A stretch of 64,000 nt of DNA from Acidicapsa ligni (GTDB lineage: Bacteria; Acidobacteriota; Terriglobia; Terriglobales; Acidobacteriaceae), in NCBI RefSeq assembly GCF_025685655.1, contig NZ_JAGSYG010000004.1:434001-498000 (forward strand). The letters are read 5' to 3'. Within the stretch, counting starts at the first letter, position 1; every line of letters begins with the position of its first letter. Below the pieces are notes generated by a model. It had not been told where the DNA came from and made no database searches. It saw nothing but the letters and a program-made list of their open reading frames with translations. Below, piece by piece: positions 15,736 through 25,274 of the stretch. The position numbers and the translations under genes were made by a program.

Positions 15736-16986
15736 TTAGTTGCCTCCCCGGGCGGTCTGGATTTCCTGCGGTGTCAGGACGTGGACTTTTTCGCCATCGA
15801 TCAGGGAGTCTGGAGGATCCTGGATGACCTTGTCGTCCTTGGTGATACCGGTGATGACCTGTACGGTGCGGCCATCGTCCTGGCCGATGGTGACGGGTAC
15901 GGTGTGGGCGGTGTCGCCTTTGACTATGCCGACCTGCAGGCCCTGGTTACGGAAGATCAGCGCGGAAACGGGAAGCACGAAGGCATTGCCGACAGGGTTG
16001 ACGTTGAAGTGAACCTGGGCGAGGCTGCCGGCGAGAAGCTTGCCGTCGCGGTTGTCGACATCGATCTCTACGAGCAATGTTCGGCTGACGGGGTCGATCG
16101 CGTCGGCGGTGCGCACAAGTTTGCCGTGAGTTACCTGGCCGGGATGTTCGACCAGGGTGAGGTCGATGGTCTCGCCCTTCTTGATGGAACCGGAGAAGAC
16201 GGATGGCAGGTTGGTGTAGACACGGAGGGTCTGCACGGCTTGCATGTGGAAGAGTTCTTTGGCGGCTCCGGTGTCGATGAGTTGGCCTACATCGACGTTG
16301 CGGGCGGTGACTACGCCGTCAAAGGGTGCGTAGATTTTTTCAAAGGAGGTTAGCTCCTTGAGGCGTTGGACATTGGCTTCCGCGGACTTGACCTGGGCGG
16401 AAGTGGATGATGCCTGGTTTACAAACGTATCCGTGTCCTGTTGCGAGACGGCGTTGGATGCGACGAGGTCCTTGTAGCGACCGGCCTGGATGCGGGCGTT
16501 GTTGGCATTGGCCTCGGCGGTGTTCAGGTCAGCCTGAGCCTGGGCGAGTTGCTGGTCCACTTCAGGGCTGGCGATTTCAGCGAGAAGCGCGCCTTTTTTC
16601 ACCCTGGCGCCGATGTCGAAGTACCACTTGGTCAGGTATCCGGCGGTGCGGGCGTAGATAGGAGCGTCGGTGAAGGAAGTCACATTGCCCGGAAGGATGA
16701 TGACCTGGACCGGTTGACCGGGCTTGGGGGCGATGGCGATAACCGACGGTGCGGCCTGCTCATTGGTATGAGTGGCCAGAGCAGCCATGGCGTGCTGGCG
16801 CGGCAGAATGCCTACGACTGCCAGGATGCCAAGCACCAGGAGGAGCACGACCACGGCGGTGATGGCGTGACCGGCCTTGATGGGCTTCTGCTCGGGCGCA
16901 GATTCATGATGCTCACTTGAAGGAGCATCATGAGCTGGGGCGTTTTGAGAAGGATTCGTGCGTGCGTTATTCGTTTCGGCGCTCAT
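15736..16986 (-). CDS. RND efflux periplasmic adaptor (membrane fusion protein)
   Basis: A 416-residue HlyD/AcrA-type adaptor linking inner-membrane pump and outer-membrane channel. The N-terminus is a His/Glu/Pro-rich cytoplasmic tail, followed by one transmembrane segment (about 40-62). Lipoyl-type halves flank an alpha-hairpin: GYLTKWYFDIGARVKKGALLAEI and EKIYAPFDGVVTARNVDVGQLI. The hairpin (ADLNTAEANANNARIQAGRY) is of standard length. Beta-barrel and membrane-proximal domains follow. The gene overlaps the permease stop by four bases and precedes the outer-membrane factor by three. Substrate cannot be inferred. Confidence 0.95.
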   Translation of the reverse strand: MSAETNNARTNPSQNAPAHDAPSSEHHESAPEQKPIKAGHAITAVVVLLLVLGILAVVGILPRQHAMAALATHTNEQAAPSVIAIAPKPGQPVQVIILPGNVTSFTDAPIYARTAGYLTKWYFDIGARVKKGALLAEIASPEVDQQLAQAQADLNTAEANANNARIQAGRYKDLVASNAVSQQDTDTFVNQASSTSAQVKSAEANVQRLKELTSFEKIYAPFDGVVTARNVDVGQLIDTGAAKELFHMQAVQTLRVYTNLPSVFSGSIKKGETIDLTLVEHPGQVTHGKLVRTADAIDPVSRTLLVEIDVDNRDGKLLAGSLAQVHFNVNPVGNAFVLPVSALIFRNQGLQVGIVKGDTAHTVPVTIGQDDGRTVQVITGITKDDKVIQDPPDSLIDGEKVHVLTPQEIQTARGGN

Positions 16987-19900
16987 ATGGACTCCGGGAA
17001 CTGTTCGTAAGGGGTGGTGCTGCCCTGGGTCTTTTCACGCTTGCTGCGGGCTTTGCGTTCGATACGGCCGTGCAGGGCGGAGAAGAAGGTTGGGACGAAG
17101 AAGAGCGTAGCGACTGTGGCCAGCATCAGGCCGCCGATAACGGCGCGGCCGAGGGGAGCATTCTGCTCGCCGCCATCGCCTAGACCGAGTGCCATCGGGA
17201 CCATGCCGATGATCATGGCCAGAGCGGTCATGAGAACGGGGCGGAAGCGGACGAAGCCGGCGTTGAGGGCGGCTTTGCGAGCATCCCCGACCAGTGCTTC
17301 GAGCTGTTCCCGGGCGAAGCTGACGACCAGGATCGAGTTTGCCGTTGCGACGCCCATGCACATGATGGTGCCGGTGAGAGCGGGAACGCTGAGACGGGTT
17401 CCGGTGAGAAAGAGGAACCAGACGATGCCAGCGATGGCTGCGGGCAGTGCGGAGATGATCAGGAACGGATCAAGCCACGACTGGAAGTTGATCACGATCA
17501 GCAGGTAGACCAGCAGGATGGAGAAGGCCAGTCCGGCAAGCAGTCCTATATAGGACTTGATCATGGTTTCGCTTTGTCCGCGGAGGACGACCTGGGATCC
17601 ACGCGGCAACTCTTTTTTGTGCTTCTCGACGATGGTATTGATCGCGCGGGTGATGCTGCCGAGATCGGTGCCATTGACGTTGGAGTAGATATCGAGCACG
17701 GGTTGGATGTCGTAATGGCTGACAGTTCCAAGTTCAGTACCGGGAACGATAGAGGCGAGGTTGCCGAGAACCTGCACGGACTGCGGGCTGCCGGGTGCTC
17801 CGGTCGGGCTGCTGCCGGAGGGCATGGCGGGCGCGGCGCCAGTGCCGGAGGAGATGGTGACAGGCAGGCTCTGCAAGTCGGCAACGGACTGGATGTTGTA
17901 TTGCGGCGACTGGGTGGCGATGTTGTACGAGACGCCGTTCCTGGGATCGAGATAGAAGTTTGGAGTGGTCTGGAAGCTGCCGCTCAAGGCCACGAGGAGA
18001 CTGGTTGCGATGTCCTTCTGGCTGAGGCCGACGTCCTGAGCGCGGGTGCGGTCAACATTCACTGTGAACTTCGGCGCGTCGAAGGGCTGCTGGATGTGGC
18101 TGTCGACGGTGCCGGGCACGTACTTTATGTCGTTGAGGAGATGCTCGGCGAAGGTGCGGTTGTGCTGCAGGTCAGGGCCGATGACCTGGACGTCAATCGG
18201 AGCCGAGAGGCCAAAGTTGAGGATCTGGGTAACGATATCCACGGGCAGAACGTAGAAGGTCACGCCGGGGAACTCGCGGTTGAGGGAGTCGCGGAGATCA
18301 TTGACGTAGTTGTCGGTGGGGTGATGCTTCTCCGTGAGCTGCACGGAGATATCGGCATCGGCGGTGCCGACGGTCGCAGAGGTGGAGTACGAAAGGTTCA
18401 ATCCCGAATAGGGCAGCCCGATGTTGTCGATGATGGTGACGACTTCATCCTTGGGGATTTCGCGGCGGATGGCGTTTTCTACGTGGTCGCAGAGGGCTGC
18501 GGTGTCTTCAATACGGGTGCTGGTATGAGCACGGACGTGGATTTTGAAGGCGCCGGAATCGACGGACGGGAAGAAATCCTGCCCGAGGAAGGGAGCCAAT
18601 CCCAGAGAAGCGACGCAGATGAGCAGAAACACCACGATGAACGCGCTCGCATGATCAACTGCGAAGGTAAGCAGGCGCAGATAGCCGTTGCGGATTTTTT
18701 CAAAGTAATGTTCGAAGCCGCGCTGGAAGGCGACGAAGGGATTACGGCTGGTCCTGCGCTTCTCTGCGTCGGCATCGGTGTGCTCTTTGAGCAGGTACTT
18801 GGCCATCGTTGGCACGACGGTACGGGAGAGCAGGTAGCTGGCCATCATGGCGAAAACCACGGCTTCTGCGAGCGGTGCGAAGAGATAACGCGAAACGCCG
18901 CTCAGGAAGAACATGGGTACGAAGACGATGCAGATGGCGAGAGTTGACACGAGCGCGGGGACGGCGATCTGCGCAGCGCCGTCGAGGATGGCCTGCTCGA
19001 TTTCCTTACCGGACTCCAGGTTGCGATTGATGTTTTCGATTTCGACGGTGGCATCGTCAACGAGGATGCCGACGGCCAGGGCCAGACCGCCGAGGGTCAT
19101 GATGTTGATGGTTTCGCCGAGCGCCGAGAGCAGGATGATCGAGCTGAGAATGGACAGCGGAATAGAGACGGCAATGATGACGGTAGAGCGCCAGCTCCCG
19201 AGGAAGATGAGGATCATCATGCCGGTGAGGCAGGCGGCGATAACCGCTTCGCGGACCACTCCATCGATGGCGGAGCGGACGAAGATGGACTGATCGGAGA
19301 GCGCGTTAACCCGCAACTGCGGAGGCATCTGCGCCTGGACGATGGGAAGTTTTTTCTTGATATCGGAGATGATTTGCAGCGTGGATGCTGAACCGGTCTT
19401 CAGGATCGACATCAATGTGGCACGCTGGCCATCGACGCGCACAATGTTGGTCTGTGGCGGAAAGCCGTCGCGTACGTGGGCTACATCCCGCACGTAAATG
19501 ATTGTGCCATTCACCGTGCGAATGGGGAGGTTGTTCAGGTCGGCGACCACCGAGGGCGCGGAGTTGGTCTCGATGGTGTATTCGTATGTGCCAACCTTCA
19601 TGGTACCGGAGGGCACGATCAGATTCTGCGCGGAGACGGCGTTGACAACGTCGCTGGGTGAGAGTCCTTTTGCCTGCAGCGCGTGCAAATCGATATCGAC
19701 CTGTACCTGACGCTGCTTACCGCCGAAGGGGTAGGGAATCGACGCGCCTTCCACTGTTGCAAGCTGGGTGCGGATGCCGTTTGTCCCGATGTCATTGAGC
19801 TGCGCTTCGGAAAGCCCCTGTCCGGAAAGGCCGAGTTGCAGGACTGGAACGCTCGACGCGTTGTACTGAATGATGAACGGCGGAGTGGTTCCAGGAGGCA

Positions 19901-20258
19901 GGGAACGAAGCTGCACCTGGCTGATGGCGGTAACCTCGGCGACGACTGAACCAATGTCCACATGCGGCTGGAAGTAGATCTTGATGACCGCAATACCATT
20001 GAGCGATTGAGACTCAATGTGTTCGATGTCGTTGACCGTGGTGGTCATGCCGCGCTCGCTGTTGCTGACGATGCGGTCGGCCATCTCCTGCGCGGAAAGT
20101 CCGGTGAACTGCCAGACGACGCTGACGACCGGGATATTGATGTTCGGAAAGATATCCGTCGGCATCGAGAGGATGCTGACGGCGCCGATAATCAGAAGCA
20201 AAAGCGCAAATACGGCGAAGGTGTAAGGGCGCCGTAACGCAAGCCGGACAATCCACAT
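16983..20258 (-). CDS. RND efflux permease (AcrB/MdtB-like)
   Basis: A 1091-residue inner-membrane proton-driven pump with the duplicated six-helix RND layout: helix 1 at about 13-32, two large periplasmic porter loops, and helices 2-6 and 8-12. The helix-4 proton-relay aspartates are present in LAVGILVDDATVEIENI. In helix 10 the segment is VATANSILVVSFAREQ, so the lysine found there in AcrB (SAKNAIL) is replaced by Ala. The gene is first in its operon. A Pro/Gly/Ser-rich insert (PAMPSGSSPTGAPGSP) lies in the second periplasmic loop. Drug, metal or lipid substrates are all possible. Confidence 0.95.
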   Translation of the reverse strand: MWIVRLALRRPYTFAVFALLLLIIGAVSILSMPTDIFPNINIPVVSVVWQFTGLSAQEMADRIVSNSERGMTTTVNDIEHIESQSLNGIAVIKIYFQPHVDIGSVVAEVTAISQVQLRSLPPGTTPPFIIQYNASSVPVLQLGLSGQGLSEAQLNDIGTNGIRTQLATVEGASIPYPFGGKQRQVQVDIDLHALQAKGLSPSDVVNAVSAQNLIVPSGTMKVGTYEYTIETNSAPSVVADLNNLPIRTVNGTIIYVRDVAHVRDGFPPQTNIVRVDGQRATLMSILKTGSASTLQIISDIKKKLPIVQAQMPPQLRVNALSDQSIFVRSAIDGVVREAVIAACLTGMMILIFLGSWRSTVIIAVSIPLSILSSIILLSALGETINIMTLGGLALAVGILVDDATVEIENINRNLESGKEIEQAILDGAAQIAVPALVSTLAICIVFVPMFFLSGVSRYLFAPLAEAVVFAMMASYLLSRTVVPTMAKYLLKEHTDADAEKRRTSRNPFVAFQRGFEHYFEKIRNGYLRLLTFAVDHASAFIVVFLLICVASLGLAPFLGQDFFPSVDSGAFKIHVRAHTSTRIEDTAALCDHVENAIRREIPKDEVVTIIDNIGLPYSGLNLSYSTSATVGTADADISVQLTEKHHPTDNYVNDLRDSLNREFPGVTFYVLPVDIVTQILNFGLSAPIDVQVIGPDLQHNRTFAEHLLNDIKYVPGTVDSHIQQPFDAPKFTVNVDRTRAQDVGLSQKDIATSLLVALSGSFQTTPNFYLDPRNGVSYNIATQSPQYNIQSVADLQSLPVTISSGTGAAPAMPSGSSPTGAPGSPQSVQVLGNLASIVPGTELGTVSHYDIQPVLDIYSNVNGTDLGSITRAINTIVEKHKKELPRGSQVVLRGQSETMIKSYIGLLAGLAFSILLVYLLIVINFQSWLDPFLIISALPAAIAGIVWFLFLTGTRLSVPALTGTIMCMGVATANSILVVSFAREQLEALVGDARKAALNAGFVRFRPVLMTALAMIIGMVPMALGLGDGGEQNAPLGRAVIGGLMLATVATLFFVPTFFSALHGRIERKARSKREKTQGSTTPYEQFPESI

Positions 20259-20465
20259 AGAGTTTTAGGTCGCTCCCGGAGACTCGAAAAAATGGTCGCT
20301 ATTGAATTCAGTCTAAGGGGTAGAGTCAGACTGGGGAAGATTGCGAGCGTCAAAGTTTGAACGCGTATTGATTTGGACGGATGAGAAGTCTCTCAGGATG
20401 CATCATCCTGAATTGGTCCCGCTGGCGATTTTTGATCATCTTCGAATAATTACAATTCGAGACTT
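20259..20465. promoter_or_regulatory. RND operon upstream region with two dyads
   Basis: Two imperfect inverted repeats lie here: CAGTCT (20309-20314) with AGACTG (20328-20333), and GCGTCAAA-G-TTTGAACGC (20347-20364). TetR- or MarR-type repressors of efflux operons commonly bind such dyads, but no regulator gene is adjacent. This is a candidate control region only. Confidence 0.35.
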
Positions 20466-22052
20466 TCAGATGGTTGCGAGGATGGCCAGGGCGGCAACAC
20501 AAGCAGCAATGACCTGACTGATGCGATCACGAAGGGCGAAGATCACCGGATCTTCATCGAGTTCTCCGCGAGAGGCCAGGAGCCAGACGCGGTTGAGCCA
20601 ATAGAGCATGAATGGCACGATGAGCCAGAGGCGTCCGGAGTGGCGATAGTAGGCGTCGACGTCGGGACGGGTGATGTAGAGCGAAAAGACGACGACAGCG
20701 GCGTAGGCGCTGGAGGTTCCGAAGCTGCGGATTTGCTCCAGATCGGTAACCATGTAGCCCCGGCCGTGGGGCTTTTCGATGCCGCGCTCTTTCATGTTTT
20801 GAAGCTCGCTGAATCGCTTGACCATGGCGAGGGAAAGGAACAGAAAGACGGCGAAGCTGGAGAGCCAGGGCGAAAACGGGGTTTCCGTTGCTGCCGCGCC
20901 CGCGAGCATACGCAGGTCATAGAGGCCGGAGAGCACCAGGACATCGATGATCGGAATGCGTTTGAGAGCGAAGGAATAGGCGGAAGTTGCTCCGGCGTAA
21001 AGCAGCAGCCACAGGGCAAAGCTGCCGGGCAGCAGCGGCAGCAGGGAGCAACTGACTACAACCAGGGCAAACGCGGTTGCGATACCGAGCGGGATGGAGA
21101 GATCGCCTGCGGCAAAGGGTCGAAGGCGCTTTTTGAGGTGGCGACGGTCGCTTTCGATGTCCAGCAGATCGTTGATCAGGTAGTTGGCGGACGCGATGAA
21201 GCTGAAGGCGACGAATGCGGCGATGTCGGAAACAGCGTTCTGCCAGGAGAACTCGTGCGAGAGCAGCAGCGGCACGAAGAGGAGAATGTTTTTTGCCCAC
21301 TGGTGAATGCGAATGGCTTTGAGGATGGTGGGGAGAGCCGCTTTCTGATCCTGGAAACGGCGGGTGATTGGAAGTTTTTGTGTTTGCAGGCCGCGCAACA
21401 GGCTGCGCGTGGGATTGGCTACGAGTACTTCGCGAGAGTGAGCCAGGACTTGCAGGTCGGGCGTGGCGTTGCCGATGTAGTCGAACTCGGGAAAGCGCTG
21501 CTGCAGACCGGAGAGTTTGTGGCTGCCGGTCATATTGGTGACGCCGTCGGAGGCGATGACTCCGGTGAAGAATCCAAGGTGCACGGCTACGCGGTTGGCG
21601 AGGGAGTGATCGGCGCCGGTCGTGAGATAGATGGGGCGGCCGAGGCGGTGCTGTTCCAACAGAAATTGCAGTACCGGCTGGTTGTAGGGCAGGTATTCGA
21701 CGTCGAGCTCGGCGAGTGCTGCGACTTCAGCTTTGACTTTGGCTTTGCCTCCGGCAAGCCACGATGGGAAATGGAGCAGTGAGAGCGGCTGGTTGCGCAG
21801 GAGAGAGAAAAGCGCGTCGTGGAAGGTGTCGGATTTCACGAGGGTGCCGTCGAGATCCACGCAGAGGGGAATCATCGAATCGTTCGTATTGGCGGCGGTC
21901 GCTGCGGTTATGGCGGCTGCGGGCAAGGCTTCCTCGTTTTTGAAATTGCCGCAAAGACCCTCTTGGCTGAGCGACGACGGCAACAGTTTGATTCCGTTCA
22001 GTATAGCTTTTTGCGTGATTTTGTTAGCAGAGGATCGATGCGTACTTTTCAT
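20466..22052 (-). CDS. HAD phosphatase-UbiA prenyltransferase fusion
   Basis: A 528-residue two-domain protein. The first part is a HAD hydrolase with the nucleophile motif CVDLDGTLVKSD (DxDGT at 66-70). The second, from about residue 245, is a UbiA-type polyprenyl transferase with IRIHQWAKN, the Asp-rich NDLLDIESDRR metal site, a second site in IIDVLVLSGLYDLR, and about eight membrane helices. Similar proteins are related to decaprenyl-phosphate phosphoribosyl (DPPR) synthase, which makes the arabinan donor precursor, so a polyprenyl-phospho-sugar role with built-in dephosphorylation is plausible but unproven. The first 58 residues look nonconserved; ATG 21875 (MIPLCVDLDG) is an alternative start. 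Confidence 0.85.
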   Translation of the reverse strand: MKSTHRSSANKITQKAILNGIKLLPSSLSQEGLCGNFKNEEALPAAAITAATAANTNDSMIPLCVDLDGTLVKSDTFHDALFSLLRNQPLSLLHFPSWLAGGKAKVKAEVAALAELDVEYLPYNQPVLQFLLEQHRLGRPIYLTTGADHSLANRVAVHLGFFTGVIASDGVTNMTGSHKLSGLQQRFPEFDYIGNATPDLQVLAHSREVLVANPTRSLLRGLQTQKLPITRRFQDQKAALPTILKAIRIHQWAKNILLFVPLLLSHEFSWQNAVSDIAAFVAFSFIASANYLINDLLDIESDRRHLKKRLRPFAAGDLSIPLGIATAFALVVVSCSLLPLLPGSFALWLLLYAGATSAYSFALKRIPIIDVLVLSGLYDLRMLAGAAATETPFSPWLSSFAVFLFLSLAMVKRFSELQNMKERGIEKPHGRGYMVTDLEQIRSFGTSSAYAAVVVFSLYITRPDVDAYYRHSGRLWLIVPFMLYWLNRVWLLASRGELDEDPVIFALRDRISQVIAACVAALAILATI

Positions 22053-22066
22053 GGGAGAGCCGGGCA

Positions 22067-23461
22067 GTGTATGGTCCCGACATGCATTGGGTGAATTCAG
22101 AAGAGCGACGCAAGAGGGGCCAGGCGCGGCGTAAGCAACTGGCGCGGCAAAAACATAGTGAGTTTAGCGCGAAAGACCGGCTTACTTCTCCATTGATACT
22201 GTTGCAGCGCGCGGCGAATGGCCGTGTGCCCGCACTGGTGAAGCTGAAATATGAGCTGATGATGGTTTCTCCGTTCGGGTACTTTCGCGGGGCGGTGCCG
22301 GTGATGGCTGCGGACCTGGCGGCGCAACCGAATACCGGGCTGCTCGTGCAGCTTTGCGGGGACGCGCATGTGCGGAATCTCGGTGCGTATGCTTCTGAGG
22401 ATGGGCGGCTGATCTTTGATATCAACGACTTCGACGAGACGTTTCGTGGGCCGTTCGAGTGGGATTTGAAGCGCATGGCAGCTTCGTTGTTCGTGGCTGG
22501 CCGTGAGGCAGGCAATAAGGATGGCGCCTGCAGGCGAGCGGTTGAGGGGTTTATTGCCAGCTATTGCACGATGATGCGCGCGTATGCGGCGATGCCGGTG
22601 CTGGATATGGTGCGCTACCAGGTAAGCCGCATGGAGCAGGTGGCTCCGGTGCATCTGGCGCTGCAAAAAGCGGTTCGCGCAACGCCGCAGCATACGCTCA
22701 GCCAGTTGACGGAGCTTGTGCCCGCTAAGCCTGTCAAGCCTGTTAAGCCGAGTAAGCCTGTCAAGCCTGAGGAGCCTGGCGCGCCGGATGCGCCGCGGCG
22801 GTTTCGCGAGAGCAAGCCGATGCTTACGCGCATAACGGGCGCAAAGGCGGAGGAGGTGCTGGCTTCGCTGGCTGCTTACAGGCGCACACTGGAGCCGCAA
22901 CGGCAGCATTTTCTGGACCAGTATCAGCCTGTCGATGTGGCGTTCAAGGTGGTCGGCACGGGATCGGTCGGTTTGCGGGATTACTGCGTTTATATGGAAG
23001 GCAATGGCGGGCTTGATCCGCTGTTTTTACAGATCAAAGAAGAGGCCAAGTCAGCCTATGTGCCGTACCTTGTCGATACAAAGGTGGCACGGCACCAGGG
23101 GCAGCGGGTGGTTGATGGGCAACGATTTATTCAGAGGGGTAGCGATCCGTTTCTGGGATGGACGACGATTGCAGGGCGAGATTACCTGGTGCGTCAGTTG
23201 AACGATCACAAGGCTTCGATTGAGATCGGAGATCTGAATGGGGATGGTCTGCTGGAGTATGCGCAGCTTTGCGGCGAACTGCTGGCGCGTGGGCATGGGC
23301 GTTCGGGTGATCCGCAGGAACTGGCCGGGTACCTGGGATCGGGCATGAGGTTTGCCTCTGCGGTGGGGGATTTTGCTCATGCGTATGCGGATCAGACAGA
23401 GAAAGACTGGATGGCTTTGAAGCGAGCGAAAAGGGTTTCGGCGCAGACGGAGAAGGAATAA
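22067..23461 (+). CDS. DUF2252 family protein
   Basis: A 464-residue cytoplasmic protein of the widespread but uncharacterised DUF2252 family, which has a distant kinase-like (phosphotransferase) fold. Diagnostic segments are FFRG-like FGYFRGAVPVMAADLA, CGDAHVRNLGAYAS, DINDFDETFRGPFEWDLKRMAAS and, late, VGDFAHAYADQTEKD. These resemble aminoglycoside-phosphotransferase catalytic loops (HxxN, DFD). An unusual Pro/Lys-rich linker (about residues 222-245, KPVKPVKPSKPVKP) interrupts the middle. GTG 22067 is preceded by GGAGA at eight bases; ATG 22082 is an alternative. The gene is divergent from the HAD-UbiA fusion. Substrate unknown. Confidence 0.88.
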   Translation: MYGPDMHWVNSEERRKRGQARRKQLARQKHSEFSAKDRLTSPLILLQRAANGRVPALVKLKYELMMVSPFGYFRGAVPVMAADLAAQPNTGLLVQLCGDAHVRNLGAYASEDGRLIFDINDFDETFRGPFEWDLKRMAASLFVAGREAGNKDGACRRAVEGFIASYCTMMRAYAAMPVLDMVRYQVSRMEQVAPVHLALQKAVRATPQHTLSQLTELVPAKPVKPVKPSKPVKPEEPGAPDAPRRFRESKPMLTRITGAKAEEVLASLAAYRRTLEPQRQHFLDQYQPVDVAFKVVGTGSVGLRDYCVYMEGNGGLDPLFLQIKEEAKSAYVPYLVDTKVARHQGQRVVDGQRFIQRGSDPFLGWTTIAGRDYLVRQLNDHKASIEIGDLNGDGLLEYAQLCGELLARGHGRSGDPQELAGYLGSGMRFASAVGDFAHAYADQTEKDWMALKRAKRVSAQTEKE

Positions 23462-23646
23462 CGGCTGGATGTTCGTATCGCAATTTGCTGGGAGCGGTTG
23501 CGATGTTTACTTAGCGGCGTATCCACTTAGCCACTTATTTACGCGGCCACTCAGGCTTGCAGCCTTTATTGCCTGGGGATTGCTCGGGGTCAGGGGCGCG
23601 TGATACATCGGGTTTAGTTCGATAGACCAATTTTCTGAGGAATTGC

Positions 23647-25170
23647 ATGTCTTACATTCTTTCGCTGGATCAGGGAACGACGAGTTCTCGCGCTATTCTT
23701 TTCAATCATGCCGGGGCGATTGTTGCGGTGGCGCAGCAGGAGTTCAAGCAGATTTATCCCAAGCCGGGATGGGTCGAGCATGACCCGATGGAGATTTTGA
23801 CTTCGCAGATGAGCTGCGCGGTGCAGGCGTTGGTGCGTGCGGGAATTGAGCCGCATGATGTCGCGGCACTGGGTATTACAAATCAGCGCGAGACGGTGAT
23901 TGTGTGGGACAGAGAGACAGGCAAACCGGTCTACAACGCGATTGTGTGGCAGGATCGGCGCGGGGCCGGGCATTGCGAACAATTGGTTAAGGATGGAGCC
24001 GAACCCTCTGTTCGCGAGAAGACCGGACTGGTGCTGGACCCGTATTTTTCGGCGACAAAAGTGACGTGGATTCTGGATAACGTGGCAGGCGTGCGGGAGC
24101 GGGCTGAAGCGGGCAAGTTGGCAATGGGTACGGTGGATAGCTGGCTGATCTGGAATCTGACGAATGGCGAAGGCAAACAGCCGATCCATGTCACGGACCA
24201 GACGAATGCTTCGCGGACGCTGCTCTACAACATTGTGAAGGGTGAGTGGGATGAAGAGATGCTGCGGATGTTCCGGATTCCGGCGAGCATGCTGCCGGAG
24301 GTGCGGTGGTCAAGTGAGCGGATCGCGGAGGTCAATACTTCGCTGGGGCTGGGCGGCATTGTCATTGGCGGTATTGCGGGCGATCAGCAGGCGGCGTTGT
24401 TTGGGCAGCTTTGCTTTCGTGCCGGTGAGGCGAAGAACACTTACGGGACCGGGTGTTTTCTATTACAGAACATCGGGACTGGATTTTTGCAGTCGAAGAA
24501 CCGGTTGATTACTACGCTGGCGGCGAGTGCGGATCGCAGGCTGGAGTACGCACTTGAGGGCAGCATTTTTATTGGTGGCGCGGTGGTGCAGTGGTTGCGC
24601 GACAATCTCAAGCTGATCCATTCATCGGCGGAGGTGGAGTTATTGGCGGCTTCTGTGCCGGATACGGATGGAGTGGTATTTGTGCCGGCGTTTGTGGGAC
24701 TGGGTGCTCCGCATTGGGATCCTCATGCAAGCGGTCTGCTGATTGGACTGACGCGCAACACGCAGCCGGGGCATATTGCGCGGGCTGCGCTGGAGAGCAT
24801 TGCTTTTCAAGTGGCGGATGCGTTGGAAGCTATGCAGCAGGATTCGGTGGCGGGCACGGGAACGAAGCTGCCCGCGTTGCGCGTGGACGGCGGGGCGGCG
24901 GTGAATGACCTGATGATGCAGTTTCAGGCGGATTTGCTGGGGGTTCCGGTGCTGCGGCCGAAGGTGACGGAGACTACGGCGCTGGGAGCGGCGTATCTGG
25001 CGGGGCTGGCTACCGGATTCTGGAGCGGTGAAAGCGAGTTGCGGGCGCAGCGGACGGATGATGTTCGCTTTGAACCTGGTATGGGTTCGGGAATGGATTC
25101 AGGGAAGGTTGCCGAGCGGCGTGGGCGATGGAAAGAGGCTGTAGGGCGGTCGCGGCGGTGGAACGGGTAA
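23647..25170 (+). CDS. glpK: Glycerol kinase
   Basis: A 507-residue FGGY-family kinase making sn-glycerol-3-phosphate from glycerol and ATP. The phosphate-binding [11 protein letters not shown] is at the N-terminus, followed by [58 protein letters not shown] and the second FGGY signature near [25 protein letters not shown] lies five to nine bases before ATG 23647. The product would feed GlpD, whose gene is 12 kb away. The last 30 residues are Gly/Arg-rich and not conserved. No GlpF facilitator is visible. Confidence 0.97.
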   Translation: MSYILSLDQGTTSSRAILFNHAGAIVAVAQQEFKQIYPKPGWVEHDPMEILTSQMSCAVQALVRAGIEPHDVAALGITNQRETVIVWDRETGKPVYNAIVWQDRRGAGHCEQLVKDGAEPSVREKTGLVLDPYFSATKVTWILDNVAGVRERAEAGKLAMGTVDSWLIWNLTNGEGKQPIHVTDQTNASRTLLYNIVKGEWDEEMLRMFRIPASMLPEVRWSSERIAEVNTSLGLGGIVIGGIAGDQQAALFGQLCFRAGEAKNTYGTGCFLLQNIGTGFLQSKNRLITTLAASADRRLEYALEGSIFIGGAVVQWLRDNLKLIHSSAEVELLAASVPDTDGVVFVPAFVGLGAPHWDPHASGLLIGLTRNTQPGHIARAALESIAFQVADALEAMQQDSVAGTGTKLPALRVDGGAAVNDLMMQFQADLLGVPVLRPKVTETTALGAAYLAGLATGFWSGESELRAQRTDDVRFEPGMGSGMDSGKVAERRGRWKEAVGRSRRWNG

Positions 25171-25274
25171 GTCGTCATGGCATGCGCAGATGCAGTAGAA
25201 GTTTGCTATACAGACATAGTGCAACTTTGCGCAAAGCTGATTCGCAGAGAAGTAGCTACATCTATTACAACCTG

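Noticed and set aside
17574..18947. 457-codon plus-strand frame inside the RND permease
   Set aside because: Long antisense frames are expected in GC-rich coding DNA; the opposite strand has a full-length, motif-complete permease.
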